64,000 nt of DNA from Chryseobacterium cucumeris (GTDB lineage Bacteria; Bacteroidota; Bacteroidia; Flavobacteriales; Weeksellaceae), in the NCBI RefSeq assembly GCF_001593385.1, contig NZ_LUVZ01000023.1, positions 310,001 to 374,000 of the forward strand, given 5' to 3'. The notes below the pieces were generated by a model. That model saw only the letters and a list, made by a program, of their open reading frames with translations. It made no database searches and was not told the DNA's origin. Below are positions 53,400 through 62,988 of this stretch, piece by piece. The position numbers and the translations under genes are program-made. Numbering within the stretch: the stretch's first letter is position 1; each line of letters starts with the position of its first letter.

Positions 53400-54278
53400 T
53401 CATGACTGAATATTTTCTTTAGTTCTGTACTCCGAAGGGGAAAGTGCCGTATGTTTTTTGAAAAAACGGCCGAAAGCTGATGCTGAGTTAAACTGAAGCT
53501 CAAAGGCGATCTCCGATATGGTGATCTCAGGGTTTCCAAGCATGACATACGCTTCCTTCAGTAATGCTTCATCAATCACTTCATGAGGTGTTTTTCCGCT
53601 TGACTTCTTAATGATTTCGATGAGGTATTTATTGGAAACATGAAGTTGATCCGCATAAAACTGAACCATTCGTTCTCTGGTTATGTTTTCTCTGATCAGT
53701 TTACTGAATTTCAGATAAAGATCTTTTTTTCCTTCTTCTTTTTCCGGATTTGCAGCATTTTCCTGTTCCATAATCTCAGCAGTCTCCAGCAGAAGATTGA
53801 AAATAATGGTACGGATAATCTCCTCTGTAAATTTTCCCTGCTTTTTCGATTTTTTATCGAGGTAATCCAGAAGATTTTGCAGAAGTGAAGAATTGGTTAC
53901 CGTAGTTTTTACAATACTGTATGAGCCTTTGGAGAAAAGATTCATTTTCTCAATGATAAAAGGATTGGAAATATTTTTAATCAGAAAGTTCTTGTCGAAG
54001 AACAGCAGTTTCATCGTAAAATCATCACTGGTTTTTCCAAATTTCACAATGGTAGAAGGTGCTGCAATAAGAAAGCTGTCAGCATCTACTTTGTATTTCT
54101 GACGGTCTATTTCAATATTGATTTCTCCGGCAGTACAGATACATAGTGCATAATAATCCATTCTGAAAGGAGCTTTTGGAAATTCAAAAATGGGTTTTCC
54201 GGAAGAAATGTAATAGGATTGGCAGCAGTCAATACTGTAAAAAGATAGCGTATCATGTAAATTTTCGTAGGTTATCAT
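53400..54278 (-). CDS. AraC-family transcriptional regulator
   Basis: 292 residues. N-terminal cupin-like AraC_binding domain (about 10-150) and a C-terminal double helix-turn-helix (about 190-290) with DQLHVSNKYLIEIIKKSSGK and the signature IAFELQFNSASAFGRFFKKH. It lies upstream of ohyA on the same strand and divergent from an MFS gene. The direct repeat just behind its stop codon marks ohyA as the probable target. The effector may be a fatty acid (inference). Confidence 0.85.
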   Translation of the reverse strand: MITYENLHDTLSFYSIDCCQSYYISSGKPIFEFPKAPFRMDYYALCICTAGEINIEIDRQKYKVDADSFLIAAPSTIVKFGKTSDDFTMKLLFFDKNFLIKNISNPFIIEKMNLFSKGSYSIVKTTVTNSSLLQNLLDYLDKKSKKQGKFTEEIIRTIIFNLLLETAEIMEQENAANPEKEEGKKDLYLKFSKLIRENITRERMVQFYADQLHVSNKYLIEIIKKSSGKTPHEVIDEALLKEAYVMLGNPEITISEIAFELQFNSASAFGRFFKKHTALSPSEYRTKENIQS

Positions 54279-54518
54279 TCTTCAGTATTGGTTAAAATTT
54301 TATTATGTTTCTAACTGAATTCAGTATAAAAGCATCTGTTTTTACTGCAATTTACGATTTTTATAAAAGTTTATTGTTTTTATGTAGCAGATAAAACTGT
54401 TTTTTCAGATTAAAGTTGATTGTCTGTTGAAGGTTATTGATAAAAATAGGGTTTAAACAAAGACTTTTGGGTTATTTTTATCTAATTTTGCACTGTCAAA
54501 TTTCCCCAAAATATTATT

Positions 54519-55757
54519 GTGAGATTAATTAACGTATATACGAGTTCTTTCAAAGGACTCTCGCAGGAGAGTTGGATGCTGGCGTTGGTAATGCTCATCA
54601 ACAGGGCTGGTTCTATGGTACTTCCGTTTCTGGGAGTTTATATGACGAATCATTTGCATTTCAGTATTGAAAATTCCGGAATTGTACTGAGTTTTTTTGG
54701 AATAGGTTCGGTTATCGGATCATGGCTTGGAGGTATGATTACGGATAAAATAGGAGAGTACAGGGTGCAGAGTCTGAGTTTGCTGCTCAGCGTTCCTTTA
54801 TTCTGCTTGATTCCGCTTTTTACAACAGAAGCCGGATTGGCAGGAATTATTTTAGCCCAAAGTATTGTAAGTGAAACGTTCCGTCCCGCAAACTCGGTGG
54901 CGATTACCAAATATGCAAAACCTGAAAATATTACCCGTGCTTTCTCGCTCAATCGTATGGCCGTTAATCTTGGGTTTTCTATTGGTCCTGCACTGGGTGG
55001 TATTTTGTCGGCTATTTCTTATGAATTTCTGTTTTTCAGCAATGCATTAGCTGCTTTGCTGGCAGGATTGATGTATATCTGGTTCTTTAAAAACCGGGCA
55101 CGATTAGCTAAACTGAAAGCAAAAAAGGTAAAAGAAGCTATTATTATTAAAAAAGAAAGTTCACCCTACCGCGACAGTAAATTCCTTATTTATTGTATAT
55201 TCTGTATGCTGTTTTCCATATGTTTCTTCCAGCTGTTCAGTACCCTGACGATATTTTATAAGGATACAGCTCATCTAAGTCAGCAGAATATCGGATATAT
55301 TCTGGGATACAGTGGTTTTCTGATAGTTCTGCTTGAAATGGGGCTGGTACAGATTGCTGAGAAGTATTTTACTTTAGCCTTTACAATGCTGTTCGGGACT
55401 TTCCTGTGTGGGATTTCCTATGCCATGCTGGCTTTCGATTACAGTCTGATTACCCTTGTGCTTTCTATGACATTGCTTTGCGTGGGAGAAATTTGGACAC
55501 TTCCTTTTATGTCAACGATTACGGCATTACGTTCGGGAGAGAACAATAAAGGCGCTTACATGGGACTGAACGGAATGTCATTCTCCATTGCGTTTATTGT
55601 AACACCTTATATAGGAACACTGATAGCAGAAAAATTAGGTTTCAATGCATTATGGATCGGAACAGGAGTTCTGGCGGCAGTTATCGCTATTGGTTTTTAT
55701 TTTATCGTTCCATGGATGCTTAAGGATAAAAATAAGGTAGAAAAAGAGATGATATAA
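54519..55757 (+). CDS. MFS transporter
   Basis: 412 residues with about 12 membrane helices and the MFS loop motif GGMITDKIGEYRVQ between helices 2 and 3. It resembles drug/sugar exporters of the MFS_1 group; substrate unknown. Start is GTG, with TAATTTTG (54483-54490) 28 bp upstream as a -7 box. It is divergent from the AraC gene, so it may belong to the same response, possibly fatty-acid or toxic-compound efflux (inference). Confidence 0.8.
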   Translation: MRLINVYTSSFKGLSQESWMLALVMLINRAGSMVLPFLGVYMTNHLHFSIENSGIVLSFFGIGSVIGSWLGGMITDKIGEYRVQSLSLLLSVPLFCLIPLFTTEAGLAGIILAQSIVSETFRPANSVAITKYAKPENITRAFSLNRMAVNLGFSIGPALGGILSAISYEFLFFSNALAALLAGLMYIWFFKNRARLAKLKAKKVKEAIIIKKESSPYRDSKFLIYCIFCMLFSICFFQLFSTLTIFYKDTAHLSQQNIGYILGYSGFLIVLLEMGLVQIAEKYFTLAFTMLFGTFLCGISYAMLAFDYSLITLVLSMTLLCVGEIWTLPFMSTITALRSGENNKGAYMGLNGMSFSIAFIVTPYIGTLIAEKLGFNALWIGTGVLAAVIAIGFYFIVPWMLKDKNKVEKEMI

Positions 55758-55774
55758 CGCTTTTGATTAAATAA

Positions 55775-55817
55775 AAAGGTTTCGGGCAATTTCGCAGAAA
55801 TTGCCCGAAACCTTTTT
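55775..55817. terminator. Bidirectional terminator, 18-bp perfect stem
   Basis: Arms 55775-55792 and 55798-55815 pair without mismatch around the loop CGCAG, with A-rich and T-rich flanks. Separates the convergent MFS and YpdA-like genes. Confidence 0.92.
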
Positions 55818-55834
55818 TTAATATCTGTAATCAT

Positions 55835-56806
55835 TTACGATGAAAATCTGGAAAGAATCGAATTGATGATCATATTCGCATGAATCCTTGAATTTTCAAT
55901 AAACCATAGATGAGTATCTTTTCCTCCGCATACAACTCCTGCAAGGTAAAGGTTGGAAATATTAGTTTCCATAGTTTCAGGATTGTAAAATGGATTCAGG
56001 CAGTCCCCGTTAAGTTCTATTCCTGAATTTTTCAGAAAATCAAAATCAGGAAGATAGCCTGTCATGGCCAGTACAAAATCATTGTCAATTTCATGAATAG
56101 CTCCGTTCTCATCTTTAAAAACAACAGAATTTTCTTTAATCTCGATCATTTCTGCATTAAAATGAGCTTTAATGCTGCCCTCTGCAATTCTGTTTTCAAT
56201 ATCGGGTTTTACCCAATATTTTACACTTTTTGAAATCTCGGCATGACGGACAATCATAGTCACTTCAGCTCCTTTTCTGTAGGTTTCCAGGGCTGCATCT
56301 ACAGCAGAATTACTGGAGCCTACCACCACAATTTTCTGCTTTGCGTAAGGGTAAGGTTCCGTATAATAATGCTTAACTTTAGGAAGGTCTTCACCGGGAA
56401 TATTCATCAGGTTAGGAATATCATAAAACCCCGTAGCGATGACTACATTTTTAGCCTGATAATTTGCTTTGGTGGTTTTGATCTCAAATATCTCATCCTT
56501 CTTTGAAACGCTCAGAACTTTTTCATACAGGTTAATATTCAGGCTTTTTTGTCTTGCAATGCCCTGATAGTATTCCAGAGCTTCCTGCCTCCCCGGCTTT
56601 GGAGCAGTAGAAATAAAGGGAATCTCATCAATTTCCAGCTTTTCAGCAGTGGAGAAAAAACGCATGTACAAAGGATAATTGTACAGTGAATTGACAATGG
56701 TTCCTTTTTCTATGATTACATGACTAAGATTGTTTTTTTGAGCTTCAAGGGCGCAGTTTAAACCGATTGGTCCGGCTCCGATAATCAGAATATCCAACAT
56801 TTCCAT
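55835..56806 (-). CDS. ypdA: YpdA-family FAD-dependent bacillithiol disulfide reductase
   Basis: 323 residues. N-terminal FAD motif ILIIGAGPIGLNCALEA, NADPH-binding VVVGSSNSAVDAALE, and the C-terminal FAD segment NLYLAGVVCGG. Length and motifs fit YpdA, which reduces bacillithiol disulfide and lacks the CxxC of thioredoxin reductase; none is seen here. The start may be Met 1 or Met 3 (56800). Whether this organism makes bacillithiol cannot be judged from the window. Confidence 0.8.
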   Translation of the reverse strand: MEMLDILIIGAGPIGLNCALEAQKNNLSHVIIEKGTIVNSLYNYPLYMRFFSTAEKLEIDEIPFISTAPKPGRQEALEYYQGIARQKSLNINLYEKVLSVSKKDEIFEIKTTKANYQAKNVVIATGFYDIPNLMNIPGEDLPKVKHYYTEPYPYAKQKIVVVGSSNSAVDAALETYRKGAEVTMIVRHAEISKSVKYWVKPDIENRIAEGSIKAHFNAEMIEIKENSVVFKDENGAIHEIDNDFVLAMTGYLPDFDFLKNSGIELNGDCLNPFYNPETMETNISNLYLAGVVCGGKDTHLWFIENSRIHANMIINSILSRFSS

Positions 56807-56937
56807 CTAACAAATGTACGATGTAATTTTTAAAATGAGAAGCCCGAACCCATCAACTCTCATAGTCTTTATCTCTTTACATCATTTACCACTTGGCATC
56901 AGTTTTGGTGTTTTTTACCAATTTCAAAATGTAAAAT

Positions 56938-57579
56938 ATGAAAAAATTATTGATCGCGGTTTTCGCTCTGAGTATGATTGTAGCCTGCAAAAAAGAAGCC
57001 GGAAAACCTGTTCCCAGTGAAATAGATTCTATCGCACAAAATAAAACAGACAGTGCAGGTATTGTTCAGACTCATGCTGATAAAGAAGCCGTTTTAAAGC
57101 AGACTAATGATGAGGTTTTGAAAGCACTAAAAACAAAAGATTATACTACTTTTACCTCTTTGATTCATCCCGAAAAAGGAGTTCGTTTTTCAATGTACGC
57201 TTTTGTTAATCTGAAGGAAGATAAACATTTTTCTAAAGCAGATTTTGAAAAATATCAGCCTACCAAAACCTTGTTTACCTGGGGAGCACAGGACGGCTCA
57301 GGTGATCCTTACAAAGCAACGATCAATGATTATCTAGGAAAATGGGTGTTTTCTAAAGATTTTACAACATCACAATATTCACTGAATAAATTTATCGGTG
57401 GAGGTAATTCCCTGAATAATTTAAAGGAAATTTATCCAAAAGCTGATTTTACGGAAAACTATATCAAAGGAACTGAAAAATCCGGTGAAATGGATTGGAA
57501 AACTGTTCGTTTTGTATTTGAAGAATTTCAGGGTAAATATTACCTGATTGCTGTTGTGAATGACCAGTGGACAATATAG
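56938..57579 (+). CDS. Lipoprotein of unknown function
   Basis: 213 residues with a lipoprotein signal (MKKLLIAVFALSMIVAC, Cys at 17). The mature part has a polar linker and then an alpha/beta region with KALKTKDYTTFTSLIHPEKG and a closing VNDQWTI. The C-terminal domain looks like an SnoaL/NTF2-type fold, but I do not assign a family. Its TAG stop codon is the first three bases of a heptamer repeat array. Confidence 0.65.
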   Translation: MKKLLIAVFALSMIVACKKEAGKPVPSEIDSIAQNKTDSAGIVQTHADKEAVLKQTNDEVLKALKTKDYTTFTSLIHPEKGVRFSMYAFVNLKEDKHFSKADFEKYQPTKTLFTWGAQDGSGDPYKATINDYLGKWVFSKDFTTSQYSLNKFIGGGNSLNNLKEIYPKADFTENYIKGTEKSGEMDWKTVRFVFEEFQGKYYLIAVVNDQWTI

Positions 57580-57635
57580 AAGTTAGAAGTTAGAAGTTAG
57601 AAGTTAGAAGTTAGAAGTTAGAAGTTAGAAGTTAG
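57577..57635. repeat. Tandem heptamer array (TAGAAGT)x8
   Basis: Eight perfect head-to-tail copies from 57577 to 57632 plus TAG. The first unit supplies the stop codon of the lipoprotein gene, and the last unit pairs with the downstream CTAACTTC in a hairpin. Confidence 0.95.
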
Positions 57636-57674
57636 CGACTGGAATAAACTTCCAGCCTCTAACTTCCTTTCTTT
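57628..57674. terminator. Terminator using the last heptamer unit
   Basis: GAAGTTAG (57628-57635) pairs with CTAACTTC (57659-57666), and CTGGAA with TTCCAG inside, followed by a T-rich run. It ends the lipoprotein transcript and possibly the convergent glycosyltransferase transcript. Confidence 0.65.
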
Positions 57675-57675
57675 T

Positions 57676-58977
57676 TTATTTCAAAACTTCAGTCAGTTGC
57701 TGAGTAAGATTTTTTCTTGAAAATTGTTCAATATGCTGGGGGTTTTCAATAAGGCTGTCATTTTTCCACAGTTCATATTTTTCAAGAATAAACTTTTTAA
57801 TGTTTTCTGTATCCTGATAACTGAAATGCTTTCCTGCCTGCGTTTCTTCCAGAATTTTTGCGACATCTGCTTTGTCCGGACCGAAAGATAGAATCTGCTT
57901 TCCTGAAGCCAGATATTCAAATATTTTTCCAGGGATAATTCCTTTTGAAGCTTCGTTCGGGAAATTGGTAATAAGAAGCATATCCGAGTTTTGCATTTCT
58001 TCAACAGCTTTCCCATGGGCAAGATATCCAAGATTCAGAATATGATTTTTCAGACTTGAATTTTCAATGGAGTGGAGGATTTTATCATCTATTCGTCCTA
58101 CAAATTTCAACTTAAAATCAGCCGTAAATTCAGCATTTTCTTTCACCAGTTCGTCGAGTGCTTTCCAAAGATTTTCAGGGTTTCTCAGCTGTTCCAAAAC
58201 TCCGATATAGCTTAGCGTAAATGCTTTTTCAATTTGTGAATTTTTATTTTCACCTGCTTTTTTGCTTGAATCGCTTTCATCAAATCCATTCGTAATACAA
58301 AATGCATTAGCTCCGGCCTTTCTGAAGTTTTCAGCATCAGTATAACTTGTAGCCAAAGTGATGTCTGCATTCTTAAATACAGCATTTTCCAGCTGGCGGT
58401 GTTTTTTATCCGAACTTTTAGTTAATTTCAGATGTTTGTAGTAAGAAATCTCTGTCCATGGATCACGGAAATCAGCAACCCATTTCAGATCCGGTATTTT
58501 ATTTTTTAGCCCTAAACCAATCAAATGCAGAGAGTGTGGCGGACCGGAAGTAACGATGGTGTCTATTTTATTTTCTTTCAGGTATTTTTCCAGAAATGTA
58601 ACGGATGGTTTTACCCAAAAAACTCTGGCATCAGGAATGAAAAAATTACCTCTTACCCAAATTGAAAGTTTAGATTTCCAACTTTGGTTTTTGCCTACAT
58701 CAAATTGTCCGGCTTTGAATTTTTTATTGCTCTTATTCAGTTTTTCAGCAAGCTGATAAGGTTCCCAGATTTTGGTTCTTACCATCTCGATATTTTCCGG
58801 AACATCTTTCATCAGTGTTTCGTCCAGCAATGGATAGCTTGGATTTTCCGGAGTATAGATGATAGGTTTCCAACCAAAATCAGGTAGATATTTTGCAAAC
58901 TTCAGCCATCTTTGAACACCAGGACCTCCCGCAGGAGGCCAGTAATAGGTGATAATCAATATTTTCTTCTGTTCCAT
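57676..58977 (-). CDS. Glycosyltransferase family 4 protein
   Basis: 433 residues with GT-B fold features: N-terminal ITYYWPPAGGPGVQRWLKFA, the central NGFDESD acceptor/donor hinge and the C-terminal GIIPGKIFEYLASGKQILSF with the EX7E-like nucleotide-sugar site. Probably transfers a sugar in surface polysaccharide or glycolipid synthesis. It is the last gene of a minus-strand run behind a YfhO-family gene, itself linked to glycosylation. Confidence 0.85.
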   Translation of the reverse strand: MEQKKILIITYYWPPAGGPGVQRWLKFAKYLPDFGWKPIIYTPENPSYPLLDETLMKDVPENIEMVRTKIWEPYQLAEKLNKSNKKFKAGQFDVGKNQSWKSKLSIWVRGNFFIPDARVFWVKPSVTFLEKYLKENKIDTIVTSGPPHSLHLIGLGLKNKIPDLKWVADFRDPWTEISYYKHLKLTKSSDKKHRQLENAVFKNADITLATSYTDAENFRKAGANAFCITNGFDESDSSKKAGENKNSQIEKAFTLSYIGVLEQLRNPENLWKALDELVKENAEFTADFKLKFVGRIDDKILHSIENSSLKNHILNLGYLAHGKAVEEMQNSDMLLITNFPNEASKGIIPGKIFEYLASGKQILSFGPDKADVAKILEETQAGKHFSYQDTENIKKFILEKYELWKNDSLIENPQHIEQFSRKNLTQQLTEVLK

Positions 58978-58996
58978 TTTTTACTTAATGGTCTTT

Positions 58997-59033
58997 GTCA
59001 TTCTGAACCAAGCGTAGCGCAGTGAAGAATCTC
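58997..59033. repeat. Dispersed extragenic element copy
   Basis: The 37-bp stretch beginning GTCATTCTGAACCAAGCGTA and ending GAAGAATCTC resembles a sequence often seen between genes in Bacteroidota. Only one copy was noticed here, between the YfhO and GT4 genes, so its repeat nature rests on recall. Confidence 0.4.
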
Positions 59034-59057
59034 ATTGCGCAACACTATTTATATTGT

Positions 59058-61598
59058 TTAAGCATTCTGTTCAGCTACAATCTCTTTTTTCTTGTTCTTA
59101 TTCATCCAGAAAAGTCCAAATGCAGCCAACAGGATAAATAATCCGAACGAAAGAAGAGAAAGCCATTTTCCTTTTTCAATCACTTCAGGTTCAAAAACCA
59201 TTCTGATATGGTGGTTTCCTGCCGGAACATGTACGGCACGAAGCAAATAATCTGCTTTGATATAAGGAACTTCTTTCTCGTCTACTAACACTTTCCATCC
59301 ATGAGGATAATAAACTTCAGAGAATACAGCCAATTGAGGTGTTTTCGACTGAGATTTAAATTCAAGTTCGTTAGGCTGATATTTCGTAAGAGTGATAAAT
59401 GCCGTAGAATCTGCCTGAACAGGTTTGTTATCAAAATATGATTTGTCAGATGAAGCAATGACAGCCGTTTTTTTGTTGTCAATAGTCCCGATCGCTTTTA
59501 TTTCCTGATTAGGAGTATCTACAAATTTTAAATCGCTTACAAACCATGCATTGCCATTAGCTTTAGGATTAGGAACAACCTGCGGCTGCTCAGGACCTCC
59601 GAAAACCATGTATTTAGCATTCAGTAAATTTAATACATTAGGTGTTTTTACACTGTCAATACTATTGATGTATTCATTCAGTACATCGTCATATCTTCTT
59701 AATTTTACAGCGTGATAACCGCCGATGGAAGCCTTAAAATAAGAGGTATTGGTTTCGCTGGTAACTCCTAATGTCTGGTTGTAAATTCTGTAGTGTGTTT
59801 TGTCTTTCTCAGCAATAGTTTCCAATGTTTTGTTGATGTTAACATTGGATAAAATAGATTCCAGGTTTGGATTTCCCTGTACTTTTTCAGCCAACAGGTC
59901 TGAACTTTCTGTCTGGAAAGGATTTTCAGCAAAGATTTTATCTACATAGTTTTCATCGTTTAAGTAACGCTTGTTTACCGTCCAAAGGTCAAATAAACTT
60001 ACAAGCCCAATCACTACCAAAGCAATATTCTGATTAAGCTTTTTCTTTAAAGTTAAGAATAGAGCTGCCGCAGTAATCGCTACATAAATGAATGCTTTTA
60101 TGGCATCTATTCTGAATAGTTTATATCTTTCATCTACAAGATAATCAAGCAGGAAAGGAGGGAAGTAGGTTTTCTCGTTTTCTGTAGCAAAACCTAACAA
60201 TGATTTTCCAAAGATTAAAAGAATCAATAAAAATCCTAACGTTCCACCTCCTACATACATCAGAATTTTCTGCTTATATTCTTCAGTCAACTTTTCATCT
60301 GTAAAGAATCTGTATAATCCCAAAATGGCAATTAATGGGAATAATAACTCTACTACCACTAAGATTGAAGAAGGAGCTCTGAATTTATTATAGAACGGTA
60401 CATAATCGATAAAGAAATCCGATAATGGCATAAAGTTACTTCCCCAAGCCAGTAAAATGGTCAGGATGGAAGCTCCCAAAATCCAGTAACGGTATTTTTT
60501 TGAAGCAAAAAAGAATCCTAATAAGGCAAGGAAACATACGATAGCTCCCTGATAAGCAGGTCCTGATGTTCCCGGCTGGTCTCCCCAGTAAGTTACTCCG
60601 CTGAAACCTTTGGAAATTCTATCCATTTCAGCCTGTGAACCTACATTTTCCTGAACCAGTTCCTGAACTCTGTTCATGATTTCTTTTCCTTCAGGTTCCT
60701 GGCTTCCTCCACCCATTAATCTTGGAATGAAAAGGTTTAAAGTTTCCAGCTGCCCATAGCTCCACATCAGCATACTCTCTTTGTCCATTCCGGATTTTCC
60801 CGAAGTATGGCTGTCGTTATTTAAAATCTGCTTTCCACGAACTGTTTCTTTTACATATTCAGAATTGGCCATGATTCTTTGTGAATTCATTCCTACTCCA
60901 ATAACACATGCTGCTGCGATAATCCCTGATGAAATAAGGAAGTGCTTCATCGGTGTCTTTTTCTGGATGGCTCTGATCAGTTCAGAAAGGAATAAGAATC
61001 CTAACGCAATGAACAGATAATAGGTCATTTGTGGGTGGTTTGCAGCAATTTGAAGACCCATAAAAAGGGTAGTGACAATGAACCCCCAGATGTATTGTTT
61101 CCTGATATACACCAGTAAAATTCCGGCTAGCAACGGGGCAAAATACTCAATGGTATTGACTTTACCATTATGTCCGGCTGCAATAATAATATAAAAATAG
61201 GTTGAAAGCCCGAAGAAAGTGGCTCCTAAAAGAGCATATTTCCAATTTCTGACCACTACCATTCCCAAAAGGAAAAAACCTGCAAATAGCAGGAAGAGAT
61301 AATTAACCGGCCTTGGCAGGAAATTCAGATTGCTGTCTATTTTTTTGATGATATCACCTTTAAACTGGCTTCCCATCTGATAAGTCGGCATTCCCCCAAA
61401 CATGGAGTCACTCCAATAGGTTTCATTTCCGGTATTGGCTCTGTAGTCAAGCAGTTCTTTTGCTCCTCCTCTGTACTGTACAATATCATGCTGGAAAAGC
61501 TGTTTTCCTGAAAATACAGGAGTGGAATATAAAAATGCTAAAACTATAAATACTACTAATGAAACTGCAATATAAATTAAGTTTTTATTTTTTGCCAT
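59058..61598 (-). CDS. YfhO-family polytopic membrane protein
   Basis: 846 residues with about 12 membrane helices in the first 530 residues, a large extracytoplasmic domain (about 550-800) and a last helix near the C-terminus. YfhO-type proteins have a GT-C-like fold and assist lipid-linked glycosylation, for instance of lipoteichoic acid in Firmicutes; in Bacteroidota their role is unknown. Motifs include FSGKQLFQHDIVQYRGG and SDSMFGGMPTYQ near the first loop, where catalytic acids are expected. It lies between DUF4834 and GT4 genes. Confidence 0.82.
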   Translation of the reverse strand: MAKNKNLIYIAVSLVVFIVLAFLYSTPVFSGKQLFQHDIVQYRGGAKELLDYRANTGNETYWSDSMFGGMPTYQMGSQFKGDIIKKIDSNLNFLPRPVNYLFLLFAGFFLLGMVVVRNWKYALLGATFFGLSTYFYIIIAAGHNGKVNTIEYFAPLLAGILLVYIRKQYIWGFIVTTLFMGLQIAANHPQMTYYLFIALGFLFLSELIRAIQKKTPMKHFLISSGIIAAACVIGVGMNSQRIMANSEYVKETVRGKQILNNDSHTSGKSGMDKESMLMWSYGQLETLNLFIPRLMGGGSQEPEGKEIMNRVQELVQENVGSQAEMDRISKGFSGVTYWGDQPGTSGPAYQGAIVCFLALLGFFFASKKYRYWILGASILTILLAWGSNFMPLSDFFIDYVPFYNKFRAPSSILVVVELLFPLIAILGLYRFFTDEKLTEEYKQKILMYVGGGTLGFLLILLIFGKSLLGFATENEKTYFPPFLLDYLVDERYKLFRIDAIKAFIYVAITAAALFLTLKKKLNQNIALVVIGLVSLFDLWTVNKRYLNDENYVDKIFAENPFQTESSDLLAEKVQGNPNLESILSNVNINKTLETIAEKDKTHYRIYNQTLGVTSETNTSYFKASIGGYHAVKLRRYDDVLNEYINSIDSVKTPNVLNLLNAKYMVFGGPEQPQVVPNPKANGNAWFVSDLKFVDTPNQEIKAIGTIDNKKTAVIASSDKSYFDNKPVQADSTAFITLTKYQPNELEFKSQSKTPQLAVFSEVYYPHGWKVLVDEKEVPYIKADYLLRAVHVPAGNHHIRMVFEPEVIEKGKWLSLLSFGLFILLAAFGLFWMNKNKKKEIVAEQNA

Positions 61599-61629
61599 GC
61601 TGGTTATTATCTTTTATTTCTTGGAATTT

Positions 61630-61860
61630 TTACCTTTTGTCATTACTCTCTTTCACCTCTTCGTAGTCTACCGTTTCTGCATCCCACTTAAGGTTCTTTT
61701 TGTTATTCTTATTCGAGTTGTTGATGTCCTGCTGCCCGTTGTTTTGATTATTGTTATTAAAACGGTAACTATAGAATGTCTTAAAGAAAATTCTTTTCAG
61801 AATATTCCAGACAAAGAAAATAATAATGGCAGAGAGTACTAACTCAAGAATGTACTTCAT
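61630..61860 (-). CDS. DUF4834 family small membrane protein
   Basis: 76 residues: one N-terminal helix (about 4-22), a basic segment, an Asn/Gln-rich linker and an acidic tail. It fits DUF4834, a Bacteroidota family found beside YfhO genes. It lies 31 bp upstream of the YfhO gene and may help it. No biochemical role is known. Confidence 0.75.
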   Translation of the reverse strand: MKYILELVLSAIIIFFVWNILKRIFFKTFYSYRFNNNNQNNGQQDINNSNKNNKKNLKWDAETVDYEEVKESNDKR

Positions 61861-61923
61861 AATTTTTTTGTTTAAAGTTCAGGGTTTAACATGCAAACTT
61901 TAAACCCTGAATGTTTATTCAAG

Positions 61924-62973
61924 TTATTTAGCAGATGGGTTGACCATTACCGAAGAATTGGAAACGCTCTTCATAGACTGAGACTGTTTTCCATCTGAAA
62001 TGGTTTCTATCTGAGTTGTTTTTACGTTGATATTCTGGTTGGTTATCCAGCCTGTGCTTTCGTCAAACTTAATGGTTCCGTTCTGAACAAGCTCACTGCT
62101 CAGGCTGTGTGTGATAGGTCCCTGAGTTTTCTTTTCTGTTTTCTTGGGAATACCTCCGGTTACTGCAATTTCTGCAGCTCCGTTTCCTAAGCTTTTCATT
62201 ACATAATTGGAGGTTACTTTAACAGCTCCGCTGGCGTCAGCATTTTCAGAAGTTGACCATTTTTCTCCGATTTTAACTCCTTTTTTAGGAATAATCATCA
62301 GGTTTTTATGGAACTGATCTTTCAGTACTTTTTCGTTGAATGACTGCTTAAGACTTGCTACTACGCTTGCTTTTTCATTGGCATCTTTGATAAGTGTACC
62401 AACTGCGTTACCTACTTTTGTGTAAACAGCATCAAATCCTGTAATAGAAATTACATTCCCTTTTGTATCCATCTTCATCTGAAGTTTGTTTCCGGTAAGC
62501 GCTTTGTTGACGTTCCAGATCATTTTTAGATCATCTTCTTTTGGAAGTGGAAGTTTGGTGTCTACTACTACCGTTTTTCCCTGTGCAGATTGAGAGCTTC
62601 TCTTTGCTACAAGATTAAGAGTCATCTCATATACATTTCCTTTGATATCATCCACTACAAAATTCATTTCATCCGTAGATTCGCTTGTTGCAGTGATAGA
62701 TTTCCCTTGAGGATCTGTCATTGTTTTTACATCTCTCTGATAAGTGGTAAGAGGATATGTTTTTCCTTTTTCAAGCTTAAAAGTTTGGGTGATAACTCCC
62801 GCAGAATCTTTGATAGCCGGGTTTTCTGCAACTTTCGCTACAGAATCAGCAGGAACTTCTACAGTTACTGTCTTTCCGGTTTTAGGATCTACTTTTGTTA
62901 TTTTTGCCGTTTCTTTTTTACAAGACACAAGGGCTATTGATGATATAAGCGCAAGCGCTGCAATATTCTTCAT
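61924..62973 (-). CDS. DUF6263 family lipoprotein
   Basis: 349 residues with a lipoprotein signal (lipobox ALVSC at about residue 18). The mature protein is beta-rich, with LEKGKTYPLTTYQRD and a TVVVDTKLPLP segment, in line with DUF6263. Envelope location is clear, function is not. It lies 15 bp behind the serine hydrolase gene and 63 bp before DUF4834. Confidence 0.7.
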   Translation of the reverse strand: MKNIAALALISSIALVSCKKETAKITKVDPKTGKTVTVEVPADSVAKVAENPAIKDSAGVITQTFKLEKGKTYPLTTYQRDVKTMTDPQGKSITATSESTDEMNFVVDDIKGNVYEMTLNLVAKRSSQSAQGKTVVVDTKLPLPKEDDLKMIWNVNKALTGNKLQMKMDTKGNVISITGFDAVYTKVGNAVGTLIKDANEKASVVASLKQSFNEKVLKDQFHKNLMIIPKKGVKIGEKWSTSENADASGAVKVTSNYVMKSLGNGAAEIAVTGGIPKKTEKKTQGPITHSLSSELVQNGTIKFDESTGWITNQNINVKTTQIETISDGKQSQSMKSVSNSSVMVNPSAK

Positions 62974-62988
62974 TCGATTTTTTTAACT

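Noticed and set aside
57577..57635. Tandem array as a possible CRISPR
   Set aside because: The unit is 7 bp with no spacers; the same holds for 2917-2965.
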